Origin: Bimuria novae-zelandiae CBS 107.79
Taxonomy: Eukaryota > Ascomycota > Dothideomycetes > Pleosporales > Didymosphaeriaceae
Reading direction: 5' to 3'
Assembly (NCBI GenBank): GCA_010015655.1
Contig: ML976674.1
Location: 566,910 to 630,909, forward strand
Length of the DNA stretch: 64,000 nt
How positions within the stretch are numbered: position 1 is the stretch's first letter; each line of letters opens with the position of its first letter. Both the position numbers and the translations under genes were made by a program. This document shows, one piece after another, positions 43,325 through 55,089 of this stretch. The notes under the pieces were generated by a model. The model saw only the letters and a list, made by a program, of their open reading frames with translations. It had not been told where the DNA came from and searched no databases.

Positions 43325-43605
43325 TGCCGTAAGCTACAGCGTCAAAGTCTGTAAGATACAGTAGCTCCAACTCACCTCTCCAAGCTTCTGCAAGTTTCAC
43401 TCTCAGACTCAACCAAACCTTCGCCAACCAACCCAACCCAACTAAACCTACGCCCACTTTCTGTAGCTACAGCGTCACGTCTGTAAAACACCGTAGCTCG
43501 AATCTTCGCAGACTCCCGATGCCGCACCTCTACGCTCTACTGCACAACCAAACCAACCTCCGCCAATCCACAGTAGTAAGAGCTACAGCGTCAAAGCCTA
43601 CAAAC
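43325..43605. repeat. Dispersed short repeat (GCTACAGCGTCA)
   Basis: GCTACAGCGTCA is found at about 43333, 43466 and 43582, each followed by related AAGTCTGTAA / CGTCTGTAA / AAGCCTACAA. The first two are followed by a partly inverted CAGTAGCTC or CCGTAGCTC. It looks like a short degenerate repeat family. Confidence 0.6.
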
Positions 43606-43699
43606 GCGTTCCGTTCGTTTCAAAAAAGACTCTGTGTGTGTCCACCCGTGTCAGCCGCTTCACTAGCGTACGTCGGTCCCCCCGCCGATCGACTGAGTC

Positions 43700-44450
43700 T
43701 AGAAGTGAGACATGGTGTTTGGTGACGCGAGCGAACGGGCGGCGCAAGGTCGTCAACGGCGGAGATATACGCTTCGTACCTGTCGCCTCTATCTCATACT
43801 ATAGTGGTTGATACGATGCATGGTGCTCCTTGTTGGTGCTGGTGGTGATGAGGGGAGGACGTTGCGAAGTGAGACATGGCTAAGTGTAGCTCGCTCGCTC
43901 GCGAACGGGTAGCGCAAGGTCGTCAACGGCGGCGATCTGATTGAAAGATCGAGAGGGGAAACATGCTCTACGGTAAATCTTGAGAGGATGCGTGCGCGAT
44001 GAGGTGGTGAGGGGTGGCCGTTGAGTAGTGAGATGGCGCGGTGTAGTGAGCGAGCGAGCAACTTCTGATGAGCTTGTTAACAGCAGAGATGTCCCTTGTA
44101 CCTCTTGTCTCGATCTCGTACTATAGTGGTTGATATCATGCACGAGCAATGGGATGGTGCTAGTTAGTGATGAGGGGAGGCTGTTGCGCACTGAGACATG
44201 GCTAAGTGAAGCGAGCGTCCGCCGCTAAGCTTGTCAACGGCCGATATATACCCCTCGTACCCCGATTGATCTCGAATGGTTGAGATCATGCATGGACGAT
44301 GACTCCGGGTGCAGGTTGTTGGTGAGGGCAGCCATACTCTGGTGTAGTGGGCAGTTTTCCGATGAGCTTGTCAACGGCCGAGATACACCCCTCGTATCCC
44401 GATTGATCTCGGATGGTTGAGATCATGCACTGTAGAGATCATGCAAACCC
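43700..44450. repeat. Degenerate tandem array, about 160-bp period, five units
   Basis: Anchor GAGACATGG (or GAGATGG) at 43707, 43871, 44030 and 44193, with a weaker unit near 44330. Each unit also carries GCGAGCG-type runs, CAACGGC.GA.AT, CTCGTAC and ATGGTTGA.ATCATGCA. Period 159-164 bp. No consistent frame. Confidence 0.8.
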
Positions 44451-45753
44451 GACCATGCGGAAGGATCCCCAAGCAAGCAGCGAGGCTTCAGCTTCACAGC
44501 CGGCACATGTACGTCTCTGGGTGGTACACAGCAATTAGACATGTTAGCACCACGTAAGACCTGAGCCAGTGAAAGCTGTGACGTTAGAACGCGTACTTGA
44601 AGGGCTGCCACCTGATATCAGTGTTGTATAGGTATACTCGACGGCGGTGGGTCGTAGTATACCTCGCACATGTCCTACCTACGAGATACGTTGCTGTAGA
44701 TTACTTTGCGTATACTGTGTTTACTTTCCGTCCCGAGGTCGTTTAGTGAACACATGACTGCGCGCTTGATGAAGTGCGGTACCGTAACTGTCCCAGCTCG
44801 CCATTCTATGCCGAAGGACAAACACGTCGATAACGCGCGTCCATATTGCCTTCACGAAGGGAACTCCATGTCTGCAGGAATAGCCTGTGGAGAGGAGTGA
44901 GAACTCCCCACACGCAGCGGATTCAGCGAGCTCCGCGTCCACGATGCCTTGACCACGGACGTCGGCGCTTCGCCATCACATTGCTATCGCCATTCAACGA
45001 CACCGGAGCCATCGGGTGAGGCGGGGGCAATGGATCAAACATCCGTCGAATCTGACGACGAGACGGCCACGAGACGGCCCCTCAGATGCTCCGGCGATGA
45101 AATGGAATCACGTCGTCACAGTGACAACCTTGCTCGATCGGTGAACTGCGTCCTTGTATTGTACTGTGCACGGTGCACATCGAGATGGAGACGCTGCTCT
45201 CGGCTGGCATCGGCGGCCTCGCTATCGCCAAGTCCACAGTCCAGCACGGCTAACTTGCGGATTTCGACATGCAAAGTCCCAGGTGACTGAATGAACAGCG
45301 ATGGTCGCAGCCACCCATACATCGGCAGATATTAGTAGCAGCTGAAGCAGTGGGGTGACTTCGTTAATTAGTGCGGAGGGCTCTTCCGCAAGCGGAAAAG
45401 CCGTATTGAACGTCCAAGGACGTTCCCGTGCCTCAAACCTCGACGACGAAGTTTCACGTCACCCAAGCAGTCCAGTCAGTTCACGGCTTACCTGGTGCAG
45501 ATCTGCATATCTTCAACGCTCAACAAATATCCCGATGTCATTACTGTTTTACTTCGCGTCGTTGTTTCGATATTGTTTGGGTTCGACACGGCGCACGGCC
45601 GGGGTTGGCACCCTGAGGCCGTTCCTCTTTCCCTTCAGGGAGATAGCGTGCAGAGGACGGGATGCAGGCCCTGACCTGCTCGAACGTGTTGCGGATCATG
45701 GGCGTTAAAGCGCCCTCGTGGTGAACCGCAAGCTGATACAGCGGACAGAAACT
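44451..45753. other. Interval without a supportable gene
   Basis: Short open frames only, without recognisable domains. Confidence 0.35.
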
Positions 45754-45755
45754 TA

Positions 45756-45988
45756 CGAGCAGCTCGTTTTTAGTGAGACGTATGCCAAGGTTTTTCGATC
45801 CGACAGCCCAACATTAAAATCCTTTAAAATAATTATTAAAAAAAAGTTAAATATATAAGAGAATAGCTCTAAATTTCCTCTTTTAGCTCTTAAATTTTTA
45901 TAAATTAATATTTGATATTGCGGTTGTAATGCAGCACTGTTAAATTGAAAAAACCTTGGCATATTCCTCACTAAAAACGAGCTCCTCG
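45756..45988. mobile_element. MITE, 233 bp, TA-flanked, about 40-bp terminal inverted repeats
   Basis: The left end CGAGCAGCTCGTTTTTAGTG and the right end, read on the other strand, CGAGGAGCTCGTTTTTAGTG match for about 40 bp (through ATGCCAAGGTTTTT). Both ends are flanked by TA (45754-45755 and 45989-45990), the Tc1/mariner-type target duplication. The interior is very AT-rich and non-coding. It is a non-autonomous element; the partner transposase is not in the window. Confidence 0.85.
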
Positions 45989-45990
45989 TA

Positions 45991-47850
45991 TGATGCTCCA
46001 CCACGCACTCCACCCAAATAGGAACCATTATCGATTTTGATCGCGTCCGATATTGTCGTCCGATAAATCCCGTTCGTTCGCAAAAAGGTAGCAAGAATTG
46101 GAAGGCTATTTCATGCAGCTCACCATGTCGCGAAGTGACAATGGATACGCTTGTTCGGAGGCTGGCCGGCGCCAGCCGGACCCAACGAAGCGATGCAGAT
46201 CTGTGCGTCGAGACGGAGATTATCGCATCAGCAAGTTGAGCGGAGAATGAGGTCCATAGCGACGGAGAAGATGTTCATCGATGCAGTCACATCTCTGGAG
46301 GCTGTAGCAGGCGCGTGCGGATGGATACCCGAAGTTGTGTGCCAGCGTTCATTGTATTCGCCTTTGCATTATCATGAAACATCTGAAGCCTCCGACCACG
46401 TGCAGTGAACATGCATTATTCAGGGCTAAAGTAGTGTCGTACTGGCCGGGGAAACGGGACTTGTCGTGGGCGTTTTGACTGCATAGTCAACGAAACTGCT
46501 GAGCACCATTTACACGCGCATAGGTGCTGCAGTAGTGGGACGATGTGACGGCAGTGACTGCAGGAACGCGCATAATCTGGCCTGGTGACTTGCGAGCCCA
46601 AAATGTGTTTTGGCGCACGACGGTTCAGTTCGATCGTCTGGCTCTTAAATCGCGCTAAACCGCACTGATCGACAGGTCGCTCGAAGATCATGAGAGCTTC
46701 GCACTAAAGTGATCTACGCATTTCTTCCACAATCCAGCCACCGACTAATCTCTAGCGCGCAACGCTCGCTTCATCGCCAATAGAGTTTAGTACCTGGCCC
46801 GCGCTGTGCAAGCCCGTGCTTCACCATGTTGAATTGGGAAAAACCCCGGCTTTTCGCCGCGAGCTATTCGCAAAGTGTTAACTGTAACGGCGTTAGCAGG
46901 GAGTTCTCTGCTTGAGGGGCATTGTCTACAACCAGACCAGGCCTGTCAAAGGAACGAAGCGATGGCGTCATGTGCACCAGAGCGTCGAAGATGACGGTCA
47001 TGAAGAAAATTAGATCAAGCGGGGTCGACCGTGGACAAATCTTGAAATGGGGTAATTCCATACCTGCTACGTATATCGAAACAATAGTCGCAGTCCGGGT
47101 CTCCCTTTTGCGTGCTTTACAGGGCAGCGACCCAACCCCTACAAAGGCATGACCTTACTCAAGATGGTGGCTGGAAAGGCTGATCAAACGTCGATCGCGC
47201 TGAGTTATTGTGCAATTCGCCAGGAACCCACTTTCATTACGGCATCCCATCCTAGTGCGCCTCAATACGATGTCGTACCTGAAAAGAGGGCTGAAAGCGT
47301 CAGGCATTGACGGCAGGTTGGCGTAGGCGTACCTCGACCGGCCAAGAACACCGCGTGCTGCGAGTGACTTCCGCTGTGTGGGGGTTCTTGTTTGACACCT
47401 GTACTTGTCCAGATATGTCCTTTATTGAGCTTCGAGAGTTCCCACCTACTGCCGGCTCCCAAACAGGCGCAGTGAGGCAAACCGTGCAGTAGTTGTTGAT
47501 AGATACCAATGATATCCGCTGTCCTCTTGTTCGCTGGAATCTAATGCCGCATGATGGAAGTTTTCTATACATAGATTTGTCAGAGATACTCAATACACAG
47601 CGGATCCGCGACTCAGGAATCGATTGGGCAACGCCTCCCGGCTAGCAATTGATAGCGAAAACCAACGCATTCATTGCTTGCAATCGTCCAATGCTCAATT
47701 GCGAATTCGGAAAACGCAATATGGACAACTCTGTGCTTGCGTTCGTGGCTAGCGAGTTTCTTCGATTGTAGCCATAACTGAAGATTACTGATCTCGTATC
47801 GGGGTGGCTTTCTGCCGTGCGTTCACTGTCTCTATCATTATGCACGTCAA
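45991..47850. other. Interval without a supportable gene
   Basis: No open frame here carries a family signature on either strand. Confidence 0.35.
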
Positions 47851-47852
47851 TA

Positions 47853-48348
47853 CTATGGCATCAGGCATAAGTAGTGTACATGATCCGCGCACTGCAGGGG
47901 TGCAGCTTGGCAGGAGCCAGGTAACGTAAGCCCGGTATTGTCTTGTTTTGTATGGAGTTTTTAAGTACATTGTGTGACCGCCTTGGGCGTCCACTACTGT
48001 CGATGAGCTCCCTCAAATCCTGCACTGCAATTGAGTCCCACGCTTCCCGTACAATCTGTCGTAAGGCATCATACGTAGGCTGTCTCCCACCTTCTTGATC
48101 CGGGTAATTTAGCTGTATATAGTCCTACATCTTGTTCCAAATAGCCTCAATTGGGTTGACATTGTGTGGGCGGAGAGGGGATGACGCGAGGATGGCAGCG
48201 AGGACAAAGGTACACGCGTTTCAGTACAAAACTATAGGTAATTAGATGTATTTTTGTTAATAGACAGTCTCTCAGTTATCGCGTGATTATCTTGGCAGGA
48301 CCCCTGCAGTGCGCGGACCATGTACACTACTTATGCCTGACGCCATAG
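47853..48348. mobile_element. Internally deleted Tc1/mariner-type element, 496 bp
   Basis: The left terminal repeat (CTATGGCATCAGGCATAAGT..., 47853 to about 47906) and right terminal repeat (about 48298-48348) are inverted and match in about 50 of 54 positions, through GCGCACTGCAGGGGT. TA dinucleotides flank both ends (47851-47852, 48349-48350). The interior carries the C-terminal piece of a transposase on the minus strand. The element is too short to be autonomous. Confidence 0.9.
47935..48200 (-). pseudogene. Tc1/mariner transposase C-terminal relic
   Basis: Minus strand: SPLRPHNVNPIEAIWNKM, a TAG, then DYIQLNYPDQEGGRQPTYDA and LRQIVREAWDSI. The sequence N-P-I-E-x-x-W is the motif around the last catalytic acid of DDE transposases of the Tc1/mariner superfamily; the tail resembles the C-terminal helix region. 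The first two catalytic residues are missing through the internal deletion, and one stop is present. Confidence 0.8.
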
Positions 48349-48350
48349 TA

Positions 48351-50215
48351 CAGTAGCCAGACGACTCAAGGTGGGTAGCAATCTCGGGCTTTGCGCAACG
48401 AGTCATCCATCGCATGATTAGACTACCTGTGCTCCACTCATTGTGCCTTCGCAGGATTCTCGTTTCAAATTGGCGAGCCCCGCAGAACATCGAAAAGAAA
48501 AAAGTACGAAACGCAGGTATAATTGGTGTCAAGAGAATGCACAAGAGTACGATGAAGAATGCGTGTTGCTTCGAGTGTGCTAAACGGAGAATTAAACTCC
48601 GTCGCCGCTCCTGGCGGGCAGCGTCGGAGATTGAGACAGCAACGGTCTTGCATTGCGATATGTCGGCATTAATCCACGTAGTGATCATTCACGGCATCTG
48701 CAGTGATTCTAGATGGTCGGGTCTCCGATATCGCTGGCTGAACTGAAGCCTCTGGAAATGACATTGGGCATGTTTGTATGATTGATTGCAGAATAACGAA
48801 GAAGGGTGTCACGGACAGGGCATATACCTGCTCGTGTAAGGACCTTGGGAAAGATGTTCCGCATGATTGCGGCAGCTGCACACGACGACTCGACTCGTGC
48901 GTCGCGGATGGTCTTCGGAACGGCAGGCTAAGGTATCCGCCTCTGTGGTTCACTCAGCCTCCTCAAGATGGAGCGTACTTTAACTCAACGTTCAAGATTG
49001 AACCCGCAGTGGAGACTATTTCAATCTGCATGGGTGACCGTCGGTGCTATCCTGTACATCAATTCCTCTCCCGCCTCGATCGCGGTTGTTGCAGGACACA
49101 GCGACGCCTCATTCTCGTACAGCTGAGCAGCGGATTAACCACATTGGAAAGATGGCATTTTTTTTCCTGAACCGGAGTCGGGCGACACTCAGGCTCGGTT
49201 CCGAGCAACATGCGATGTGATGGCAGGAGCGCATAGCGATGGCGAAACTGAGTCGCGGAGCGTGCTGGCAGATCCTACACATCGAAATTAGAGCTGCTAC
49301 CGCCTGGGTCTCCTTCACACGACTGATAAAGGACCTGCCGGAGAAAGGTCGCGTTGAAGGAGGAAGAGGTTTTCGTTCACGGCTAGAACTCGATGCCGTT
49401 TGCTGCCAAACTGGACACACAGCGCAGCGTTGGGGTGCTGGGAGGCTGCGAGAACTACCATGACCGGGACCGTGACCGGCAAGGATTTGCTCAGCACGAG
49501 CGGAACCAATGCATGCAGACCTGATACAGCACACATTGCACCCGCCCACGCTCGTCACCAAACAATGCGCTGCTGTGATTCCTACAGTATATGGCACGTT
49601 GGGAAGGAGGCAAAAGCTACGCAAATGCTCTTCTATCCTTGACGCCACAGGACCCTTCAGCTGAAGAGGTGGAGGAGACGCTGGAGGGTGGTGGCGGGGC
49701 GCCCAGCGTGCTACACATGGCGATGCTCAGATCTCAAGCAGCACGCAGGGTCGCCGGTCAGGTTCGTGCCGGGCACAGTGCGCTGCTTTGGGCGTGACTT
49801 GGGTGTGATGGACGTGCAGTTGATTCTCGCGTCCCCCCGTCCGCATGCTGGCTTCCGACGTTGTTGACGTTGGGCTGGTTGCGCATGCAGACCATTTGCT
49901 CTAGCACAGGCACAGTCGCGGCGTGCGCTTTTCTTTCCGGATGACGGCAGTACGAGGGGAGCGTATGTCAGGATGGAGGCTGCTGCGGGCGGAGAGGAGG
50001 TTCCGCACTGTTCACGAGCGGGCAAGGGTCGGCGACCGGCTTCGCACTGGCGCTCGCGACCACAGAAGGCCCTTGGGCATTAGCAGGCGCGGAGCCGGGA
50101 CAATGCGCTACTACGCGAATGCAGTTTCACACCTCTTTGTGCCAACGTGCGGCACTCAGCGCGATCTTCCGGGTAGGCTGGCCATGCTCGACTTCCGCGG
50201 TGTTCCCTGCGCTGG
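48351..50215. other. Interval without a supportable gene
   Basis: Several open frames up to about 180 codons with relic-like or low-complexity composition and no family signature. Confidence 0.35.
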
Positions 50216-50457
50216 ATGCAGGCTCAGTGTGTGCAGTGCGTGCAGGCTCAGTGTGTGCAGTGCGTGCAGGCTCAGTGTGTGCAGTGCGTGCAGGCTCNNN
50301 NNNNNNNNNNNNNNNNNNNNNNNNNNNNNNNNNNNNNTGCAGGCTCAGTGTGTGCAGTGCGTGCAGGCTCAGTGTGTGCAGTGCGTGCAGGCTCAGTGTG
50401 TGCAGTGCGTGCAGGCTCGGTGGGTGCAGTGCGTGCAGGCTCGGTGGGTGCAGAGTG
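50216..50457. repeat. 24-bp minisatellite spanning an assembly gap
   Basis: Unit CAGGCTCAGTGTGTGCAGTG plus CGTG, repeated head to tail on both sides of the gap; the last units change to CTCGGTGGGTG. The 24-bp period keeps frames open (as VCAVRAGS or QCVQCVQA repeats), but no gene structure supports translation. True copy number is hidden by the N run. Confidence 0.9.
50298..50337. other. Assembly gap (40 N)
   Basis: Forty N inside the minisatellite. The array was probably collapsed at a scaffold join, so the real length here is unknown. Confidence 0.99.
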
Positions 50458-52023
50458 AGTGCGTGCAGTGCGGGCAGCTGCTTGGCGTCACTCACTCTCG
50501 CACTCACTGATGACACTCTCCGCCCGGCCAGCCGACCTTGGGAGCAGGCAGGCCGCCGGCTGCGCAGTGTCAGTGTCGTGCGCGGTCCGGGCGCTGGGCT
50601 GGTGGCCGTCTAGCAGCAGGCCGTCCAGGAACGTGAATCTGGCGGCGCGGTCGCTCAGGGATCACGGCTAGTCAGTGCGCGCAGGGGCGCTGGTGTTGAT
50701 CTGCCTCAGGGCCAGAACGCGTGCGGGCAGACGGGGCTGGCGGCGAACATCCCCAGCAGGGCTATGCGACGCTGGAGAGAGAGGAACAGCAGCAGAGCGG
50801 CCAACACGGGCCCGCCGTGACGCTACGAACCTCCCCCCGTCCCATCCAAGGGCCCAAGTCCCAGTGCGGAATGGCCTCCAGAACGCCAGACGGCGCAGTG
50901 TGTCATGCAAGCAGTGCAAGCAGAGAAAGCTGCACAGTTATCCCCCAGCACCTCACCACATTGTCGTGCTGCCAGACCTGCAACTTCTACTCCTCCTCCT
51001 GCATGCCCCTCGCGCTTGACCTGCCGCATCCATCGTCAAACTGGCCACGCTCACTGGACCCGTATATTCTCCGACCACTCCAGCACCGTCCGTTGCACAC
51101 TTCGCTTCATTGCCTCGAGCTTGCAGAGACAGGCCCATGCTAGTTGCGACTGCGAACTGATGCCGCCGTCCACTCTGCTATTCCCCGCCACCCTTACTAT
51201 TCACCAGGGCGCCGAACCAGCTCCGTCCAGGGACTCCTTGGTGGCGGCGTAATTCGCCCTCCTAACCATAGCACCGCACATATCACTGTGCCTCGCCCCT
51301 GGTACCTCAAGAGCGACCTTCGATCCATTGATATCCGGCATCTGCACTCCAGCAGTCGTACCTGTGCCTTCACCACCACGAAGCCTCCTCCACGCCAGCA
51401 CGATTGCCGCCCCCAGACGCCTTCGCATCTGCATCTTCATCTGCATCACGCCCGCAGTGCTCGTCGACCTGCAGTCCACCATCGACCTCAACCCACGCAT
51501 CCTTTCTTACTAAGCCCGTGACCTGTGGGGGAACGAACCAACGCTCCTCGCCCACCCGCAGCAGCCCCGCGTCTGTTCCCGCAATCTTCGCCAACGGCGT
51601 CCAGGCAACGTGCTACACGACCTGCCACTCCCCGAACCCATCGGAAGAAGTAATATTGGCTGAACTTTATTTCTTCACCTCCTCCGTTCTGTAAGTCACC
51701 CACGGCCTCTTTGCACGTGACAGGGCTGCAATCTGACCTTCTAGCGACTCGCAGCGTTCACGCAACTTCCCTATTGATCTGGAAGCCTTTTCCGGTTCTT
51801 CTCATTAATTTCGCTGCAACAGTGTAGAGTACTTTCCCGACGTGGAAAGACGCTCCTTCCTCCTTTGAAGCCCTGGGACGCCGACAGCAATCGCGACCCG
51901 CCTCCAGCGTCATTGTGCGCCCAGGCATCGCATCAAAGGACCTAGTGCGGCTTGGACCATTGAGTTGGATCTCATCCAAAACGAGCTTCGTTTCGTCATT
52001 TTAACCATCGCTTTGTATTCCCC
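50458..52023. other. Upstream region of the WOPR gene
   Basis: No supportable gene. C/T- and CA-rich sequence from about 51000 onward is compatible with a long promoter and leader, as is common for WOPR regulators. Confidence 0.4.
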
Positions 52024-53739
52024 ATGTTGCAGAGTATAAGAGCGCCTACGTTGGCAATGCCCTCATTCGGGCATGACATGCCGCTTGGCGGAGCCCAGAA
52101 GATGGAAGGATACGCCGACACGGATGACTGGCAATGGCTTCAGCCTGCAACCACCCAGTCCAACACGTATACACCCATCTTCGATCACTCCGTCTACGCC
52201 CATATCAGTGCGCAACAGCCGACAGTGCCCGTTCCTCGCCATCACTCGATCGCGAATTCCCATGTCGTCCCTGCAGGAAGGTCCACCCCACCCCAGAGGC
52301 ATCTACTCACAGGCGCCTCGGTGAAAGCTCAGCCGGCTTTCAAGCCTACATGGCACGGTTTCCTCGATACTACCAAGGACGCCATGACCATCGTGGAAGC
52401 TGCATTGCAAGGACGCCTTGGCCACATCAGCCGTCGACCACACGACAAGGAACGCGCAGAGATGCTCACTTCTGGTACTGTTCTTGTGTACGAAGAGAAT
52501 GCCTCCGGTATCAGGCGTTGGACCGACGCCGTGCACTGGTCTCCAAGCAGGGTCATGAACAATTGTCTCATCTACCGCCAGCTTACTCGGGCCCTGAAGC
52601 CCGAGGAGAAGCGGTCCGCATTGAACCCCTCCTGTGGCGGCAAGCGTAAGCGTAAGGAGAGCGCCAGTCCCACAGTCACGAAAGCAGGCGAGAATGTGAA
52701 CAACTCGGAGGACGAGTACGATCATCCAGTCTTCCCAGGTGCCATGCCCGGCGACATTACGCCAGTGGACGCGCCGGAGAAGGTGTACGCCAATTTCGCT
52801 CAGACGCTTACCCCGGATCAACAACGACGCTTCTGCGGCTCTCTGATCGACAGCTACGAATTCAAGGAAGGCGGGCTGATGAAGAAGACTATCTCGGTCA
52901 AGTACCAGGGAACCAACCATCACATCATCTCGTACTATACGCTCGAAGATGTTGTCAGTGGCAAGCTGAAGCGTCCGTGTGAGGATCCAAATCTGCGCGA
53001 CATCCAGCCTAGGCCGGAGCTGCTCACTGGCTGGAAGGTCAGCCTCGAGGACGAGGAGAACAAGGAGCAACCGCAGTACCCGACCCACATGCCTGTTACG
53101 CACCCTCAAGCTGGAATCCCGCCACAAATCTACCTCACGATTCCGCAGAACTGGAGCGGCGCCCAGTCATCTCAATACTATTCACCCCAAGCCGCTCATC
53201 CTTATTCAACGCCTCCGACAAACGCGTCTCAGTACATGGCTCCGTCGAATGCCTCACATTATCCGGTGCAGCAACACTCCCCGCAGCACTATTCGCCTCA
53301 AATGCCAGTAGCGACTCAGCAGTACACTCAGGCAGCTTCATCGCAGCATCTTTCGGCTCAGCAAGGCCCGGGGCAACGCTACACTCCCCCGGCGACTACC
53401 GCTCATCAGTACTCACCGCACACGCAACAGCCTGCACAGTATGCTGCACCACAGCAAGCACCGACTCCGCAGCACTACGCTCCACCACCCGCAGTGCAAT
53501 ACCCTACGACGCCCCAAGAGACTGCCCCACAAGCTCAGTATCCGATGTCTCAGGCACCAGTGGTTGACTACAGCGGCCAAGGTTCAATCCCACAACATAA
53601 TGGTTACCGACGTACTTCGGCCCCGATGGTTATGCAGCCATATAGCCAGCCTGCCTATGCGGGCGCTCCGCAGGCACAGTCGTCCACATACTATGTCACC
53701 GACGCTAAATACAACTCGAGCCCAAGCTTCGGCTACTAG
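52024..53739 (+). CDS. WOPR-domain transcription regulator (Gti1/Pac2 family), 571 aa
   Basis: Single exon. Residues about 107-190 form the first WOPR segment: KPTWHGFLDTTKDAMTIVEA, ISRRPHDKERAEMLTSGTVL, then VYEENASGIRRWTDAVHWSP and SRVMNNCLIYRQL. Residues about 280-322 form the second: KEGGLMKKTISVKYQGTNHH then IISYYTLEDVVSGKLKRP. A KRKRK patch (207-211) in the linker may be a nuclear signal. The C-terminal 220 residues are Gln/Pro/Tyr/Ser-rich with loose YSPQ and QHY repeats, as in activation regions of this family. The family includes Wor1, Ryp1, Sge1, Gti1 and Pac2, DNA-binding switches for morphology, conidiation and effector expression. Which subgroup this belongs to cannot be decided by eye; LMKKT and ISYY are closer to Wor1/Ryp1/Sge1. 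Confidence 0.93.
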   Translation: MLQSIRAPTLAMPSFGHDMPLGGAQKMEGYADTDDWQWLQPATTQSNTYTPIFDHSVYAHISAQQPTVPVPRHHSIANSHVVPAGRSTPPQRHLLTGASVKAQPAFKPTWHGFLDTTKDAMTIVEAALQGRLGHISRRPHDKERAEMLTSGTVLVYEENASGIRRWTDAVHWSPSRVMNNCLIYRQLTRALKPEEKRSALNPSCGGKRKRKESASPTVTKAGENVNNSEDEYDHPVFPGAMPGDITPVDAPEKVYANFAQTLTPDQQRRFCGSLIDSYEFKEGGLMKKTISVKYQGTNHHIISYYTLEDVVSGKLKRPCEDPNLRDIQPRPELLTGWKVSLEDEENKEQPQYPTHMPVTHPQAGIPPQIYLTIPQNWSGAQSSQYYSPQAAHPYSTPPTNASQYMAPSNASHYPVQQHSPQHYSPQMPVATQQYTQAASSQHLSAQQGPGQRYTPPATTAHQYSPHTQQPAQYAAPQQAPTPQHYAPPPAVQYPTTPQETAPQAQYPMSQAPVVDYSGQGSIPQHNGYRRTSAPMVMQPYSQPAYAGAPQAQSSTYYVTDAKYNSSPSFGY

Positions 53740-55085
53740 ATACGTCCCTTCTTTCACCATACACACACATTGTCAGTCCACTGGAATACACGAGAAATGA
53801 TCACATGGAGGAACGATCAGCGCATGATACCCCGGGCCATTACGGCGGCGGCACTAGTGGCTTTCCAATCTCACTAATCTATTCTCATTATCATCACACG
53901 GTCTCGTCTTGTCTACACGTCTTTTCTCAATCAACAATTTGCATAACGCACTCGCACGGCGCTGGGGAAGCAAGTCTACATCAAACATCAACAGCATCAT
54001 CATCATTGCGGCTTCGGCTTCGGCATCACTGCTCTCGCATTTTACGTCTCTCTTTAGCATCTTGGCGGTCTACGGCTCTTTTATTGTACAGGAAAACGAA
54101 ACTCGGTTGGAGGATGCACTTTTTGGCTCTGTCACGCTGCTGTACTGTATGCCTATTTGCCCTATCTATATTTTAACTGCCTGTTGCACAGGGCGCGTTT
54201 AGTTCTGCTTCTGCTCTGTTCTTTGATTTACTCTAACGACCAGTGGGGGTGTTACTTCGTTTATACATATACATACTTTACAAATAATCAATAGTGAGAG
54301 AATTCAGCGTTTTTGCCTATACGGTACATCATTTGAAGGGTTGCCCCACGAAATTGTCTATGCGCTATCACACGGCCCCAGACGAGATGGCCCATGCATA
54401 CCATTAGCTCATTATCCCGTACCTCCCCCGTCCAATAGAAAAATCGGATCTGCGCTATTTTCGCGGGATAGACGCAGCGCAGGCGCAGGCGCAGGTGCGC
54501 TTATACACGAAAGCGGTCATTCACGGCTAGTTCTATCCGCTCCTCACAACTAGTGCTATATTTACTTTTGGGGGTTCTTGGGAGGGCGGGTAGTATAGCA
54601 GTCCCAACGAGAGCTCGCACTGTTTATATCTGTACAGGGTAGGATGGAGAGCATGGTATTAGCGTCGTTGGTGACGATGAAAGGAAAAGCCTGAAATAAC
54701 TATCGTGTGTCTATTGTGAGCTACCGATGAGCTCGATTAGGAATCCCGGCTTGCGTCGCAGCCCCACTGTCGAACGTCTACGCTGAAAGTAGGAGAGGTA
54801 AGGGATTGCGGGTTGCTTGGCACGATATGATACAGAGCCGTGCTGGTCTGGCCTGGTCTGCTTTGCCTAACCTACTGATGAGTGAATGTTAGGCATATGG
54901 GTCCCGCGGCGTAGGCCTGCTCTCGCCTACCTACAAATGTGATGACGACTACCGCGTGTGTACGCTGGAAATAGGGTGGCTTCGAGCCTGGGGGCAGGAG
55001 TTGGCTTCGTCAACGCACATGCTCTGGGCCGCGGCGTGGACGGAAGATGCCATAAACGGGACAGGGGAGGGGAGAGAGAAGAACG
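53740..55085. other. 3' flank of the WOPR gene, no supported gene
   Basis: T-rich 3' UTR-like sequence to about 54300, then sequence without a recognisable gene. A (GCGCAG)n-like short repeat is at about 54475-54495. Confidence 0.4.
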
Positions 55086-55089
55086 GGAG

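Noticed and set aside
50119..50613. Cys-rich repeat protein encoded by the minisatellite
   Set aside because: Open in several frames on both strands because the 24-bp unit lacks stops, and it runs across an N gap; no gene structure.
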